This document shows positions 12,036 to 20,731 of a stretch of 36,037 nucleotides of DNA, piece after piece. The translations under genes and the position numbers were made by a program. The stretch is from Frankiaceae bacterium. GTDB taxonomy: Bacteria; Actinomycetota; Actinomycetes; JADGOV01. Where the stretch lies: assembly GCA_017882785.1 (NCBI GenBank), contig JADGOV010000021.1, positions 1-36,037 on the forward strand, written 5' to 3'. Numbering within the stretch: the stretch's first letter is position 1; every line of letters begins with the position of its first letter. Below the pieces are notes generated by a model. That model searched no databases, had not been told where the DNA came from, and was given only the letters and a program-made list of their open reading frames with translations.

Positions 12036-15000
12036 TCAGTCCAGGTCGCGCTCGGCGGCCAGCCCGAGCGCCGCCTCCGGCTCTCCCAACAGAGCACTGC
12101 GATACCACCTGTCGACCCAGCGGCCGTCCCGCCACGCCAGCGCGCGGGCGAGGGCCGCGACGCCGACCCGGGAATCGACGTGCGCCACCCCGTCCACGAC
12201 GCGCCACGGCACGGGCGTCGCCCTGCCGTCGGCGGCCGCGACGAGCAGCGGCGTGTGCTCGTGGTAGCCGACGGTCGCACCGCGGCCGGCGTGGGCAAGG
12301 TACGCCGCGCTCGTGACCCGCGCCGGCACACCGTGGGAGACCACCGGGAACGCGGCAAGTTCGCTGGCCAGCGGGACGTCCAAGGTGTCGGCGACCGCTC
12401 CGGCCAGCGCCAGGGGCGCGGGTACCACGGCGAGCGGTGCGACCAGCGGTAGCAGGTCCGGGGCGTCGACCACCACCGCGTCGGCCGGGTCCACGGCTCT
12501 CGCCCGCCCGTCGCGGACAGCGCGCACCCGGGAGGGCGGGTCGACCGCCACGGTGGACAGCCGCGCGTGCAGCCGGCGGAGGACCTCGCGCTCGACGGGC
12601 CGGTCGGAGCCGAGCCGGTAGAGCAGGTCGACCGCGCCGCCGGGCTCGGCCACCACCGACTCCACATCGCCCCGCACGCCCAGCGCGCGCAGCATCCCCG
12701 GTGCCCGGCTGGCCAGGCTGGCGGGGGCCTCGTCGTACAGTCCGAGAAGCTCACTGCCCGGGAGGGCGAGATCGAGCGGTCGTCGGCCGTCGAGCACCGG
12801 CGCCCTGGCCAGCCACCACCGGGTATACGGCACCGCGGTGACCCGGCCGCCGTCGGGGAGTAGGACCAACGCCGGGTCCGTCAGCGTGTGGATGGGCACC
12901 AGCGCCAGCGCGCGCTCCCAGCGGTCAGGGCGGACGAACTCGAGGTCACGGACCGCGACCAACTCGGCCAGGACCGGCGGCGCCGAGTCCAGGGTCACCC
13001 CGCTCGCCGGCAATCCCGCCAGTACGTCCGCCAGCCAGTCCGCCTCACCATCGAGGTCGTGGTCTGCATCGAGCGGGTCGATCGGCACGTCCTCGGCCGC
13101 CACTACGGCGAAGCTGTCCAGCACGCCGACAGCCGACAGCACGTCCGATCCCCATCGCTGGAGGAGCGCCGGGTCTGGCGTCCCGAACGGTGCGTCATGG
13201 GCCATCACCTCGGCCAGTTCGCCGCCCGGTAGCAGCAGCTCACCGGCCGGGTAGACCCCGCCGTCCGTCGCGGGCAGGGCCAGGTCCGACAGCCAGGGCA
13301 TCTCACCGGGGATGACGCCGGCCGCCGTGACGAGCTGCAGCACGGCCTCCGCCAGAGGCAACGGATCCTCGGCGTCGAAGGAATCAGCAACGGCGGACTG
13401 GAGTCGCGGGTCGGCCAGCACCCCCCGGGGCGTCGCCGTTCGGGCCCCGAGCACACCCAGCAGCTGATGGGCGGCCGCTGGGTGTATGACCCGTAGACCC
13501 ACGGTACTCGCCGCGCGCGCGTCGACCTCGTCCGCGGGTAGCAACAGGTCGCGCGGCCCACGAACCACCCGGCCGTCGGCGAGCGGGACCGGCAGTGCGC
13601 CGAGTGCCTCGCGCTCGGGGCCACCGAGATGGGACTCGGCGAGCACGGCGTAGAGCCGCCCCCACCACGCCGGGGACCGGTCGAGCCCGGCGAGAGCGTC
13701 GACCACGTCGGCCGTGCTCAGCCGGCGGACGCCCAGCACCGCCAGCGGGGCGAGCCGGGCCGCCCACGGCGCCGGCACCACCCCGGGCAGAACGTCGGCG
13801 AGCAGCCGCGGCGCGGTCGGGCCGAGGTCCACCGCAAGCGCGTCCCGCGGGCGGAGGTTCGGCGTGGGCTCGTCGGCCGACGGCAGGAAGGGCGTCTCCG
13901 CGAGGTTCGCGAGCACGGCCGAGCGCAACTCGTCGTCGAGGCTGCCGGCGGCCAGCCCGACCGGTATGAGGTCGAGCACCTCGGGTCCGGTCGCGAGCTG
14001 CCGGACGAGTTCGGCGTAGGCAGTAGCCGTGTGCTCGACCAGCGCCGAACACAGCGGCCCAGCGGCGATCCACCGTCGGGTGGAGTCCAGCGGCCAACTA
14101 CCGACGACGACCGCCGGCAGCGACAGCGGCTCGTCGGTCAGCGTCGGCGCGCGCACAACCATCGGCACCGACGACGGCACCGGCACCGGCCGGGCCGGAC
14201 TTTCCTCGCTCGAGTCGCCGAGCGGCACCGCACACAGCACCTGCCATGTCGCGCGCTCCTCCACCGTTCGATCGGCCACCAACGCGGACGGCAGCGAGCC
14301 CGAGCGGCGCACTACCCGCCACCGGGTCTGCTCCCCGTCGTCGTCAAGTACGACATCCGGGCCGCTTCGACGAGAGGTCATCCGCCGCCCGTCGACCTCC
14401 ACCTCGGCCAAGCCGGACAGGGCGAGGAGCAATACCGGATCCACCTCGGCCAGCTCGCGATGCACCGCGGTGACCGCGGCCTCGTTCCGCAACGGCAGGA
14501 GCACCGCGGTGTCGAAGCCGGCGGGCGGCACCTCGGCCGACGGGAACGGCATCCGCAGCACCGGCAGGGCGTCGCCCCGCCGACTCAGCTCCGCCGCGAG
14601 CACCGGCAGCCGCTCCACGAGCTCGCGGGTCTCGCTCAGCGACCACCGCACGCCACCGGATGTGGACACGACGGCCGGAGCGTCGCAGACCGCCCGGACG
14701 GCAGCGAATCCGACGCCGAACCGGCCGGCGGCGCTCCCGTCGGGCGCCTTGGCCGACGCCCGCAAGTTCGACAGCGACTCGACGCCGGCCGCGTCCAGTG
14801 GCGCGCCGGTGTTGGCCGCGACAAGCAGCCCGTCCGTCACGGTGAGGCGCAGCCGGCCCGGTGCCCCCGCGAGTAGCGCCGCATCGGCAGCGTTCTGCGC
14901 GAGTTCGACAACCAGGCGGCCGCGATACGCCCCGACGGCGAGTTCCTCCTCGGCGTTCGCATCCTCCCGGAAACGGGCAGGAGCGTCCGCCCAGCCCTGC

Positions 15001-15056
15001 AGTACCCGGGCCCGCAGCGCAGCGGTGTCGAAGGGGTCGCGCGTCAGGGCGCTCAG
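12036..15056 (-). CDS. Sacsin/Hsp90 N-terminal ATP-binding-like protein
   Basis: TRDPFDTAALRARVLQGWADAPARFREDANAEEELAVGAYRGRLVVELAQNAADAALLAGAPGRLRL (GHKL N-box) and SAAGRFGVGFAAVRAVCDAP. Proposed CTG start at 15056 (see findings). Confidence 0.85.
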   Translation of the reverse strand: MSALTRDPFDTAALRARVLQGWADAPARFREDANAEEELAVGAYRGRLVVELAQNAADAALLAGAPGRLRLTVTDGLLVAANTGAPLDAAGVESLSNLRASAKAPDGSAAGRFGVGFAAVRAVCDAPAVVSTSGGVRWSLSETRELVERLPVLAAELSRRGDALPVLRMPFPSAEVPPAGFDTAVLLPLRNEAAVTAVHRELAEVDPVLLLALSGLAEVEVDGRRMTSRRSGPDVVLDDDGEQTRWRVVRRSGSLPSALVADRTVEERATWQVLCAVPLGDSSEESPARPVPVPSSVPMVVRAPTLTDEPLSLPAVVVGSWPLDSTRRWIAAGPLCSALVEHTATAYAELVRQLATGPEVLDLIPVGLAAGSLDDELRSAVLANLAETPFLPSADEPTPNLRPRDALAVDLGPTAPRLLADVLPGVVPAPWAARLAPLAVLGVRRLSTADVVDALAGLDRSPAWWGRLYAVLAESHLGGPEREALGALPVPLADGRVVRGPRDLLLPADEVDARAASTVGLRVIHPAAAHQLLGVLGARTATPRGVLADPRLQSAVADSFDAEDPLPLAEAVLQLVTAAGVIPGEMPWLSDLALPATDGGVYPAGELLLPGGELAEVMAHDAPFGTPDPALLQRWGSDVLSAVGVLDSFAVVAAEDVPIDPLDADHDLDGEADWLADVLAGLPASGVTLDSAPPVLAELVAVRDLEFVRPDRWERALALVPIHTLTDPALVLLPDGGRVTAVPYTRWWLARAPVLDGRRPLDLALPGSELLGLYDEAPASLASRAPGMLRALGVRGDVESVVAEPGGAVDLLYRLGSDRPVEREVLRRLHARLSTVAVDPPSRVRAVRDGRARAVDPADAVVVDAPDLLPLVAPLAVVPAPLALAGAVADTLDVPLASELAAFPVVSHGVPARVTSAAYLAHAGRGATVGYHEHTPLLVAAADGRATPVPWRVVDGVAHVDSRVGVAALARALAWRDGRWVDRWYRSALLGEPEAALGLAAERDLD

Positions 15057-15829
15057 CTGTGCCCCAGCTCCTCGCCGTCGCCGGAGGCGACGCGGGCTGG
15101 CGCCCGCAGCGGCGCCCTGGCGGCCTCGACGACGGCTTCGACGACGGCTTCGGAATGGGCGCCACACCCGTGATCGGCGGCCACCACGCCGCCGTCGTCC
15201 GGCGCGTACTCGTTGGCACACGCGCCGAAGAGCTGCCCCAGGTCGCCGCGTAGCGGCTGCCAGAAGCCACACGTGCCGCAGCGCGCCGGAGCCGCAGCGG
15301 CGATCGGGACCTGCGGGCCGGCCTGGCCCGCATACCACCGGTCCACCGCGTCGTCCCGGCCGTCCACTGAGAGCACCCGGACCCGACCGAGGCCGAGGCA
15401 GTAGGCGACCGCCTCCTCCTCCGGGTCGTCCGCGGAGGCGTACGCCGGCACGAGGCGCTCGTCGTCGGCGGAGGTGACCATGACGTCCCCCACGCCCAGG
15501 TCTCCCGGCCGCAGCCGATCGCTCCAGGGCACCCACTCCGGCGCCAGCACTGCGTCTTCCCAGGGCAGCAGCACCACCTCGTCGACGGTGACCACCTTCG
15601 CCCGGGAGGCACGGGCGACCGTGACCGCCCAACACCACCCGCGGTAGGCCCGGTTGCGGCAGGCAAAGGAGTGCGTCACCAGCCGATCACCGTCGCTGCT
15701 CGCGGCCAGCCACTCCCCGACCAGGTCCGGTTCGCCGGCCTCGGCGACGGCGGCCTCTCGGGCGAGGTCGACAGCGGCCGCGCAGGCGGCGTCCAGCACC
15801 GGTGTGCGGGTCCGGGTTGCGGTCGGCAT
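15053..15829 (-). CDS. DUF3027 family protein
   Basis: MPTATRTRTPVLDAACAAAVDLAREAAVAEAGEPDLVGEWL...APARCGTCGFWQPLRGDLGQLFGACANEYAPDDGGVVAADHGCGAHSE. Confidence 0.9.
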   Translation of the reverse strand: MPTATRTRTPVLDAACAAAVDLAREAAVAEAGEPDLVGEWLAASSDGDRLVTHSFACRNRAYRGWCWAVTVARASRAKVVTVDEVVLLPWEDAVLAPEWVPWSDRLRPGDLGVGDVMVTSADDERLVPAYASADDPEEEAVAYCLGLGRVRVLSVDGRDDAVDRWYAGQAGPQVPIAAAAPARCGTCGFWQPLRGDLGQLFGACANEYAPDDGGVVAADHGCGAHSEAVVEAVVEAARAPLRAPARVASGDGEELGHS

Positions 15830-15875
15830 GGGACCATCCTCCCGCATCCGGGCTCGTTCGTACGAGACTGCTGGA

Positions 15876-17231
15876 GTGGACGCCTCCACCCCCGCCGCCG
15901 CAGCCCGGAGCGCCGTGCGCCGGCTTCGGAACGCGGCCCGGGCCCAGGGTGCCGGCGAGACTGGACTGTCCCAGCTCATCGAGGTACACGCAGTCTCCAG
16001 CGCCGGCGATGCCCTGGTCGCGGTGGGGCTGGCCGGGTCGTTGTTCTTCGCGGTGCCGATCGGCGAGGCGCGCAGCCGAGTGCTGCTCTACCTGATCATC
16101 ACGATGGCGCCGTTCGCGGTGCTGGCCCCCGTCGTGGGGCCGCTGCTCGACCGGGTGCGGCGCGGTCGACGGCTGGCCATCGCCGCCACACTGGTCGCTC
16201 GCGGTGTGCTGGCATTGTCCATGGCCCGGGCGCTGTCCCGGGCCGATCCGCTGGAGCTCTACCCGGCAGCCTTCGGGCTGTTGCTGGCGTCCAAGGCGTA
16301 CGGCGTGTCACGCAGCTCGGTCGTGCCGCGGCTGCTGCCCGAAGGCAGCAGCCTGGTCCGGACGAACTCCCGACTGACCCTGGCCGGCTTGCTGCTGGCC
16401 ACCGTGGCCGCCCCGGTGGGCGGCGGCCTGAGCGTGTTGGCCGGGGCGGAGTGGACACTGCGCCTGGCAGCGGTCTTCTTCTTCGTCGGGGCCGCCTTGA
16501 CCTTCGGCTTCCCGGCCCACGTGGACGACACCGACGAGCTCGTGACCGACCCCGCCCCACCAGGCGAGCCCGGCGGCCCCGGCGGTCGCCGCCGGCGGCG
16601 ACTGCTGGTCAGCATGGGCGAGCTGGGGGCGCGGGTACCGGTGGCGCTGGCCGCGGCCGCCACGCTCCGCGCTCTGCTCGGCTTTCTGACAATCTTCCTC
16701 GCCTTCCTCCTGCGCGATCAGGGCGGGCTCGGTGCGGTGCACAGCACCAACACCGCGATCGGCCTGGTCATCGCCGCCGCCGGCATCGGCGGGCTGGTCG
16801 GTGCCGCCGGCGGTGGCCGGATCCGATCGCGGGCGCCGCTGGTGCTGGCGATCAGCGCGGTCGCCGTCGCGGCGGCCGGCTGTCTGGCCGCGGCCATCTT
16901 CTACGGCCTGCTGACCGTCTTGGCCGTCACGCTCATCGGCGGCATCGGTCAGGCGATCTCGAAACTCGCGCTGGACTCCCTCGTCCAGAGCGACGTTGCC
17001 GACCACGTCCGCAACTCGGTCTTCTCCTTGTCCGAGAGCTACCTGCAGCTGGCCTGGGTGCTCGGCGGCATCGTCGGCATCGTGCTCCCGCTCTCCCCCA
17101 GCCTCGGGTTCGGGGTCGCAGCCGCCTCCTGCGGTGCCTCGCTCGGATTCTGCCTGCGGAGCTTGCACCGCGCCCAGCTCGCCCGGGGTACGCGCTTCGC
17201 CAGTGAGGACGGTGTGCTCGGGACTGACTAA
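15876..17231 (+). CDS. MFS transporter
   Basis: About 12 TM helices; GDALVAVGLAGSLFFAVPIGEARSRVLLYLIITMAPFAVLAPVVGPLLDRVRRGRR. GTG start chosen. Confidence 0.88.
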   Translation: MDASTPAAAARSAVRRLRNAARAQGAGETGLSQLIEVHAVSSAGDALVAVGLAGSLFFAVPIGEARSRVLLYLIITMAPFAVLAPVVGPLLDRVRRGRRLAIAATLVARGVLALSMARALSRADPLELYPAAFGLLLASKAYGVSRSSVVPRLLPEGSSLVRTNSRLTLAGLLLATVAAPVGGGLSVLAGAEWTLRLAAVFFFVGAALTFGFPAHVDDTDELVTDPAPPGEPGGPGGRRRRRLLVSMGELGARVPVALAAAATLRALLGFLTIFLAFLLRDQGGLGAVHSTNTAIGLVIAAAGIGGLVGAAGGGRIRSRAPLVLAISAVAVAAAGCLAAAIFYGLLTVLAVTLIGGIGQAISKLALDSLVQSDVADHVRNSVFSLSESYLQLAWVLGGIVGIVLPLSPSLGFGVAAASCGASLGFCLRSLHRAQLARGTRFASEDGVLGTD

Positions 17232-17289
17232 CCTTGTCGTTGTCCCCCAGACCAGGAGCCAGACCAGGAGAACGACGCTGACCCGCTCG

Positions 17290-17985
17290 ATGTTGGTCCT
17301 TACAGCCACGACGTCCGAGGCGGACGCCGTGCTCGATGCGCTGCCGCCGGCTGATGCGGTGCGGATCGGGCCGTATGACGCCCTGCGCAGCACGGGTCGG
17401 GGCGAGGTGAGCGTGCTGGCCGGCGGCATCGGACCGGCGGCGGCCGCCGCAGCCACGGCGACCGCCCTCGCCCTGCGCCCTGACCTCGACCTCGTGATCA
17501 ACGTGGGCATCGCCGGTGGCTTCGCCGCGGCAGGGGCGCGCGTCGGCGACGTCGTCGTCGCCACCGAGAGCGGCTTCGGTGACCTCGGAGCCGACTCGCC
17601 AGAGGGCTTCCTGGACTCCGCGAGCCTGGACTGGGGGCACGTCAGCGTCGCCGCGGAGCCGGCCATGGTGCGGGCCGTGCGGCAGTCCATGACGTTGGCC
17701 GGACTCGCCGTGCATACCGGAGTTGTGCTGACCCTGTCCACCGTGACCGGCACCGCGGCCCGCGGGGTGGAGCTCTTCGCTGCCTCCCAGCCGGTGGCCG
17801 AGGCGATGGAAGGGGCGGCCGCGGGCAGCGTGGCTGCTCGGTTCTCGCGCGCCTTCTTGGAGGTGCGGACGGTGAGCAACCTGGTCGGCGTCCGGGACCG
17901 TGCCGGCTGGGACATCCCGCAGGCGACCAGCATGCTCACGCGGGCGGTATCCGCGATGATCCCGGTGCTGGTCATAGCGCCGTGA
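17290..17985 (+). CDS. mqnB: Futalosine hydrolase
   Basis: MLVLTATTSEADAVLDAL...DLVINVGIAGGFAAAGARVGDVVVATESGFGDLGADSPEGF...EAMEGAAAGSVAARF; next to mqnD. Confidence 0.92.
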   Translation: MLVLTATTSEADAVLDALPPADAVRIGPYDALRSTGRGEVSVLAGGIGPAAAAAATATALALRPDLDLVINVGIAGGFAAAGARVGDVVVATESGFGDLGADSPEGFLDSASLDWGHVSVAAEPAMVRAVRQSMTLAGLAVHTGVVLTLSTVTGTAARGVELFAASQPVAEAMEGAAAGSVAARFSRAFLEVRTVSNLVGVRDRAGWDIPQATSMLTRAVSAMIPVLVIAP

Positions 17986-18854
17986 CCGCGCCGGGGACCC
18001 CGCGGCTGACGCCACCGTCGGTGCCGCCGCTGGATCTGGTGTTCTCCACCTGTCCCAACGACACCTTCCTCTTCCACGCCTGGGCCTGTGGCCTGCTGAC
18101 CGACGCGCCAGCCGTCCGGGTCCGCCACGCTGACGTCGACGAGGCAAATGCGTTGGCTGAAGCGGGCGCACCGGACGTGGTCAAGGTCTCCTATGGGGCC
18201 GTGCCATGGCTACTGGCGGACTACCGCCTCCTGCCTGCCGGCGGCGCTCTGGGTCGCGGGTGCGGGCCGCTGGTGCTGACCGATGGAGACCGCCGCGTGC
18301 GCCGTCGTCGCGACCTGCGGAATGCGCGGATCGCCGTCCCCGGCGAACGGACCACTGCCTACCTGCTGCTCCGACTCTGGGCGCGCGAGCACGGCCTCGG
18401 GTCGGTGGACGTGCTGCCGTTTCCAGAGATCATGCCGGCGGTGGCTGCCGGACGGTACGACGCCGGCCTCGTCATCCACGAGGCCCGGTTCACCTACGCC
18501 CGCTACGGACTCTCCTGTCTGATAGATCTTGGCGCGTGGTGGGAGAAGGAGACCGGGCTACCGATCCCGTTGGGCGCGATCCTGGCCCGCCGGACCGTCG
18601 ACGCTGCCCCGATCACGACTGCCCTGCAACGCTCCGTCGACCGGGCGTGGGCCCGCCCCACGGCGTCGGCGGCGTACGTGGCGTCGCTGGCCCAGGAGAT
18701 GAGCCCGGACGTCATCGCCGCCCACATTGGTCTCTACGTGACCGCTGCCACCCGAGAGATGGGGGATGACGACTACGCAGCGGTACGAACCCTTCTCGAG
18801 CGGGCGGCAGCCGAGCGGCTCGTCCCCGCGGTAGCCGCCGACGCCTGGCGGTAG
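17982..18854 (+). CDS. mqnD: 1,4-dihydroxy-6-naphthoate synthase
   Basis: LVFSTCPNDTFLFHAWACGLL...DVVKVSYGAVPWLLADYRLLPAGGALGRGCGPLVL; overlaps mqnB stop by 4 nt. Confidence 0.94.
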   Translation: MTAPGTPRLTPPSVPPLDLVFSTCPNDTFLFHAWACGLLTDAPAVRVRHADVDEANALAEAGAPDVVKVSYGAVPWLLADYRLLPAGGALGRGCGPLVLTDGDRRVRRRRDLRNARIAVPGERTTAYLLLRLWAREHGLGSVDVLPFPEIMPAVAAGRYDAGLVIHEARFTYARYGLSCLIDLGAWWEKETGLPIPLGAILARRTVDAAPITTALQRSVDRAWARPTASAAYVASLAQEMSPDVIAAHIGLYVTAATREMGDDDYAAVRTLLERAAAERLVPAVAADAWR

Positions 18855-18942
18855 CCCCGGATCGCCGGCCCGATCTTGGCCTGTTCGCCCGACTTCTGCC
18901 CTGCCGGCCAGCGCCAGCGGCGAGACATCGCTGCTCGCTGGC

Positions 18943-18970
18943 CTGCGGCCGGCGCCGGCGCCGGCCGCAG
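18943..18970. repeat. 28-bp perfect palindrome between convergent genes
   Basis: CTGCGGCCGGCGCCGGCGCCGGCCGCAG equals its own reverse complement. Confidence 0.9.
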
Positions 18971-19200
18971 TCGCGGGCGTCTGGTACTACGCGCGGAGCG
19001 CGAGCAGCGTCCTGACGTGGAACCTCAGGGCCTTACGGGATCGTTCCGGGTCCAGGTGAAATTCCGGTGGTTCACCCCGGGCCGCAATTTCGTGGCCAGT
19101 TCGGCGACCCCGGCTTGCACCGTTCGCTGACCGAATGGCGACCGGGCCGGCCGTGTGATCGGCCCGATCGCGACATCACGTGCACCCTCCACACCGCCGG

Positions 19201-19587
19201 TCAGGACTCGAGTTCCTTGGCCACGGCGGTCATCACCTCGGCCAACCGGTGCGTGTCTTTTCGGTCGGGGTAGCGACCACGGCGTAGGGCAGGCTGGACC
19301 TTGGCCTCCAGCAGCTTGATCATGTCTTCGACCAGACCGTGCAGCTCCTCCGCCGGGCGCCGGGCCGCCGCCGCGAGTGAGGGCAGCGGGTCGATGACCC
19401 GCACCGAGAGCGCCTGCTCTCCTCGTCGGCCTTCAGCCACGCCGAACTCGACCCGGGTGCCGGGCTTGAGCCCCTCCACCCCCTTGGGCAGCGCCGAGGA
19501 ATGGACGTAGACGTCGCCGCCGTCGTCGCGGGAGAGAAAGCCGAAGCCCTTCTCGTTGTCGTAGAACTTGACCTTGCCGCTGGGCAC
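19201..19587 (-). CDS. Cold-shock-domain protein with C-terminal helical extension
   Basis: [61 protein letters not shown] plus ~60 aa extension; GTG start. Confidence 0.93.
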   Translation of the reverse strand: MPSGKVKFYDNEKGFGFLSRDDGGDVYVHSSALPKGVEGLKPGTRVEFGVAEGRRGEQALSVRVIDPLPSLAAAARRPAEELHGLVEDMIKLLEAKVQPALRRGRYPDRKDTHRLAEVMTAVAKELES

Positions 19588-19608
19588 CGGAACCTCGGGT
19601 TCTAAAAA

Positions 19609-19683
19609 GGGGACTCGGTTTCTAGAGGGGACTCGGAATTGAAGGAGGACTCGGATGGGGATCGGATGGGGATTAGATGGGGA
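19609..19683. repeat. Phased short direct repeats in the csp leader
   Basis: GGGGACTCGG at 19609 and 19627 and GAGGACTCGG at 19645 (18-bp spacing), then ATGGGGATCGG / ATGGGGATTAG / ATGGGGA in 11-bp steps. Confidence 0.85.
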
Positions 19684-19706
19684 AGAGCCTTCGCCCCTAG
19701 GCTAAA

Positions 19707-19728
19707 CCGCCGCGTCCCCCCGCGGCGG
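19707..19728 (-). terminator. Hairpin downstream of larE
   Basis: CCGCCGCG-tccccc-CGCGGCGG, perfect 8-bp stem; on the minus strand followed by TTTA. Confidence 0.6.
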
Positions 19729-19735
19729 GGCCGAC

Positions 19736-20602
19736 TCAGCGGAACCGCTGCGAAGCGGGTAACCCCTCGTTCATCGACCCGGAGCGGAAGCCCAGCGGGT
19801 CGACCTCGACCGACTGGAAGCCGCGTACCGAAGCGAGCAGATCTGGCCGGCGCTCAAGGACGGTGACGAGCCCGGCATCGATCTCCACTCGAGCGGTGCT
19901 GCCGAGATCCCGGACGCGAAGATCCCGCACGGCGAAGCCCGCGCGCACGAGTGCGTCTCGAAGTGTCCGTTCCGCCGTCCCCACCCGGGACAAGCGAGCC
20001 GGGGTGATCTCGATGCCGTACGCGATCCGGCTTGAGAGGCAGGCAGCTGCCGGCTTGTTCCAGGTTGGCAGCCCCCAGCGCCGACTTACCAGTCGGATCT
20101 GCGCCTTGGTCAGCCCTGCGTCGAGCAGGGGCGTCACCACGCCACGCTCGGCTGCCGCTCGGATGCCGGGACGGTAACCTGCCCGAACGTCATCCGCGTT
20201 GGTGCCGGTTGCCAGGTGTGCGTAGCCTTCGGCCGCCCCGAGCGGACCGAGGACGTCCACCAATTCGGCCTTGCAGAAATAGCAGCGGTCGCTGCCATTG
20301 GCGCGGTAGCCCGAACGCGTCAGCTCCGAGGTGGTGGGCGTCCAATGGGGGACGCCGAGACCAGCCGCGAAGATCGACGCTGCCGCCAACTCCGCCGACG
20401 GGAGGCTGGGCGACACAGCGGTGGCTGCCGCTACCCGATCAGCACCCAGGGAACGCACGGCAGCAGCCAGCAACAGGGCGGAGTCCGCGCCGCCGCTGAA
20501 CGCGACGATCACCGAGGCGAGCCCACTGAGCCCCTCGTGCAGTCTGTGAAGGCGCAGCGAAAGCTCGGTGTCAGCGTGATCCTCTGGAGTGGTTTGCGCC
20601 AC
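19736..20602 (-). CDS. larE: LarE-family ATP-dependent sacrificial sulfur transferase
   Basis: VIVAFSGGADSALLLAAA PP-loop, GSDRCYFCKAEL, GTNADD, NKPAAACLSSRIAYG. Confidence 0.92.
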   Translation of the reverse strand: MAQTTPEDHADTELSLRLHRLHEGLSGLASVIVAFSGGADSALLLAAAVRSLGADRVAAATAVSPSLPSAELAAASIFAAGLGVPHWTPTTSELTRSGYRANGSDRCYFCKAELVDVLGPLGAAEGYAHLATGTNADDVRAGYRPGIRAAAERGVVTPLLDAGLTKAQIRLVSRRWGLPTWNKPAAACLSSRIAYGIEITPARLSRVGTAERTLRDALVRAGFAVRDLRVRDLGSTARVEIDAGLVTVLERRPDLLASVRGFQSVEVDPLGFRSGSMNEGLPASQRFR

Positions 20603-20731
20603 GAAATGCAGCTTAGTCCGATCGCGATGCAGACAAGCCGGCGAGGAAACCCTAGCCTCGCATCGTTCGTTCGGCCGACGCTCGGCCGCCCAATGCGCAC
20701 CCCCGCTTGGCTTCGCTACTGTTAGGGAGCC

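Noticed and set aside
15057-15638. N-terminal extension of the 1200-aa minus-strand ORF upstream of the sacsin-like domain
   Set aside because: Lies in an alternative frame of the DUF3027 gene and has R/G-rich shadow composition; homologous N-terminus begins near DPFDTAALR.
16308-18128. 606-aa minus-strand ORF over MFS/mqnB
   Set aside because: Shadow of well-supported plus-strand genes; low-complexity R/G/Q/A composition.
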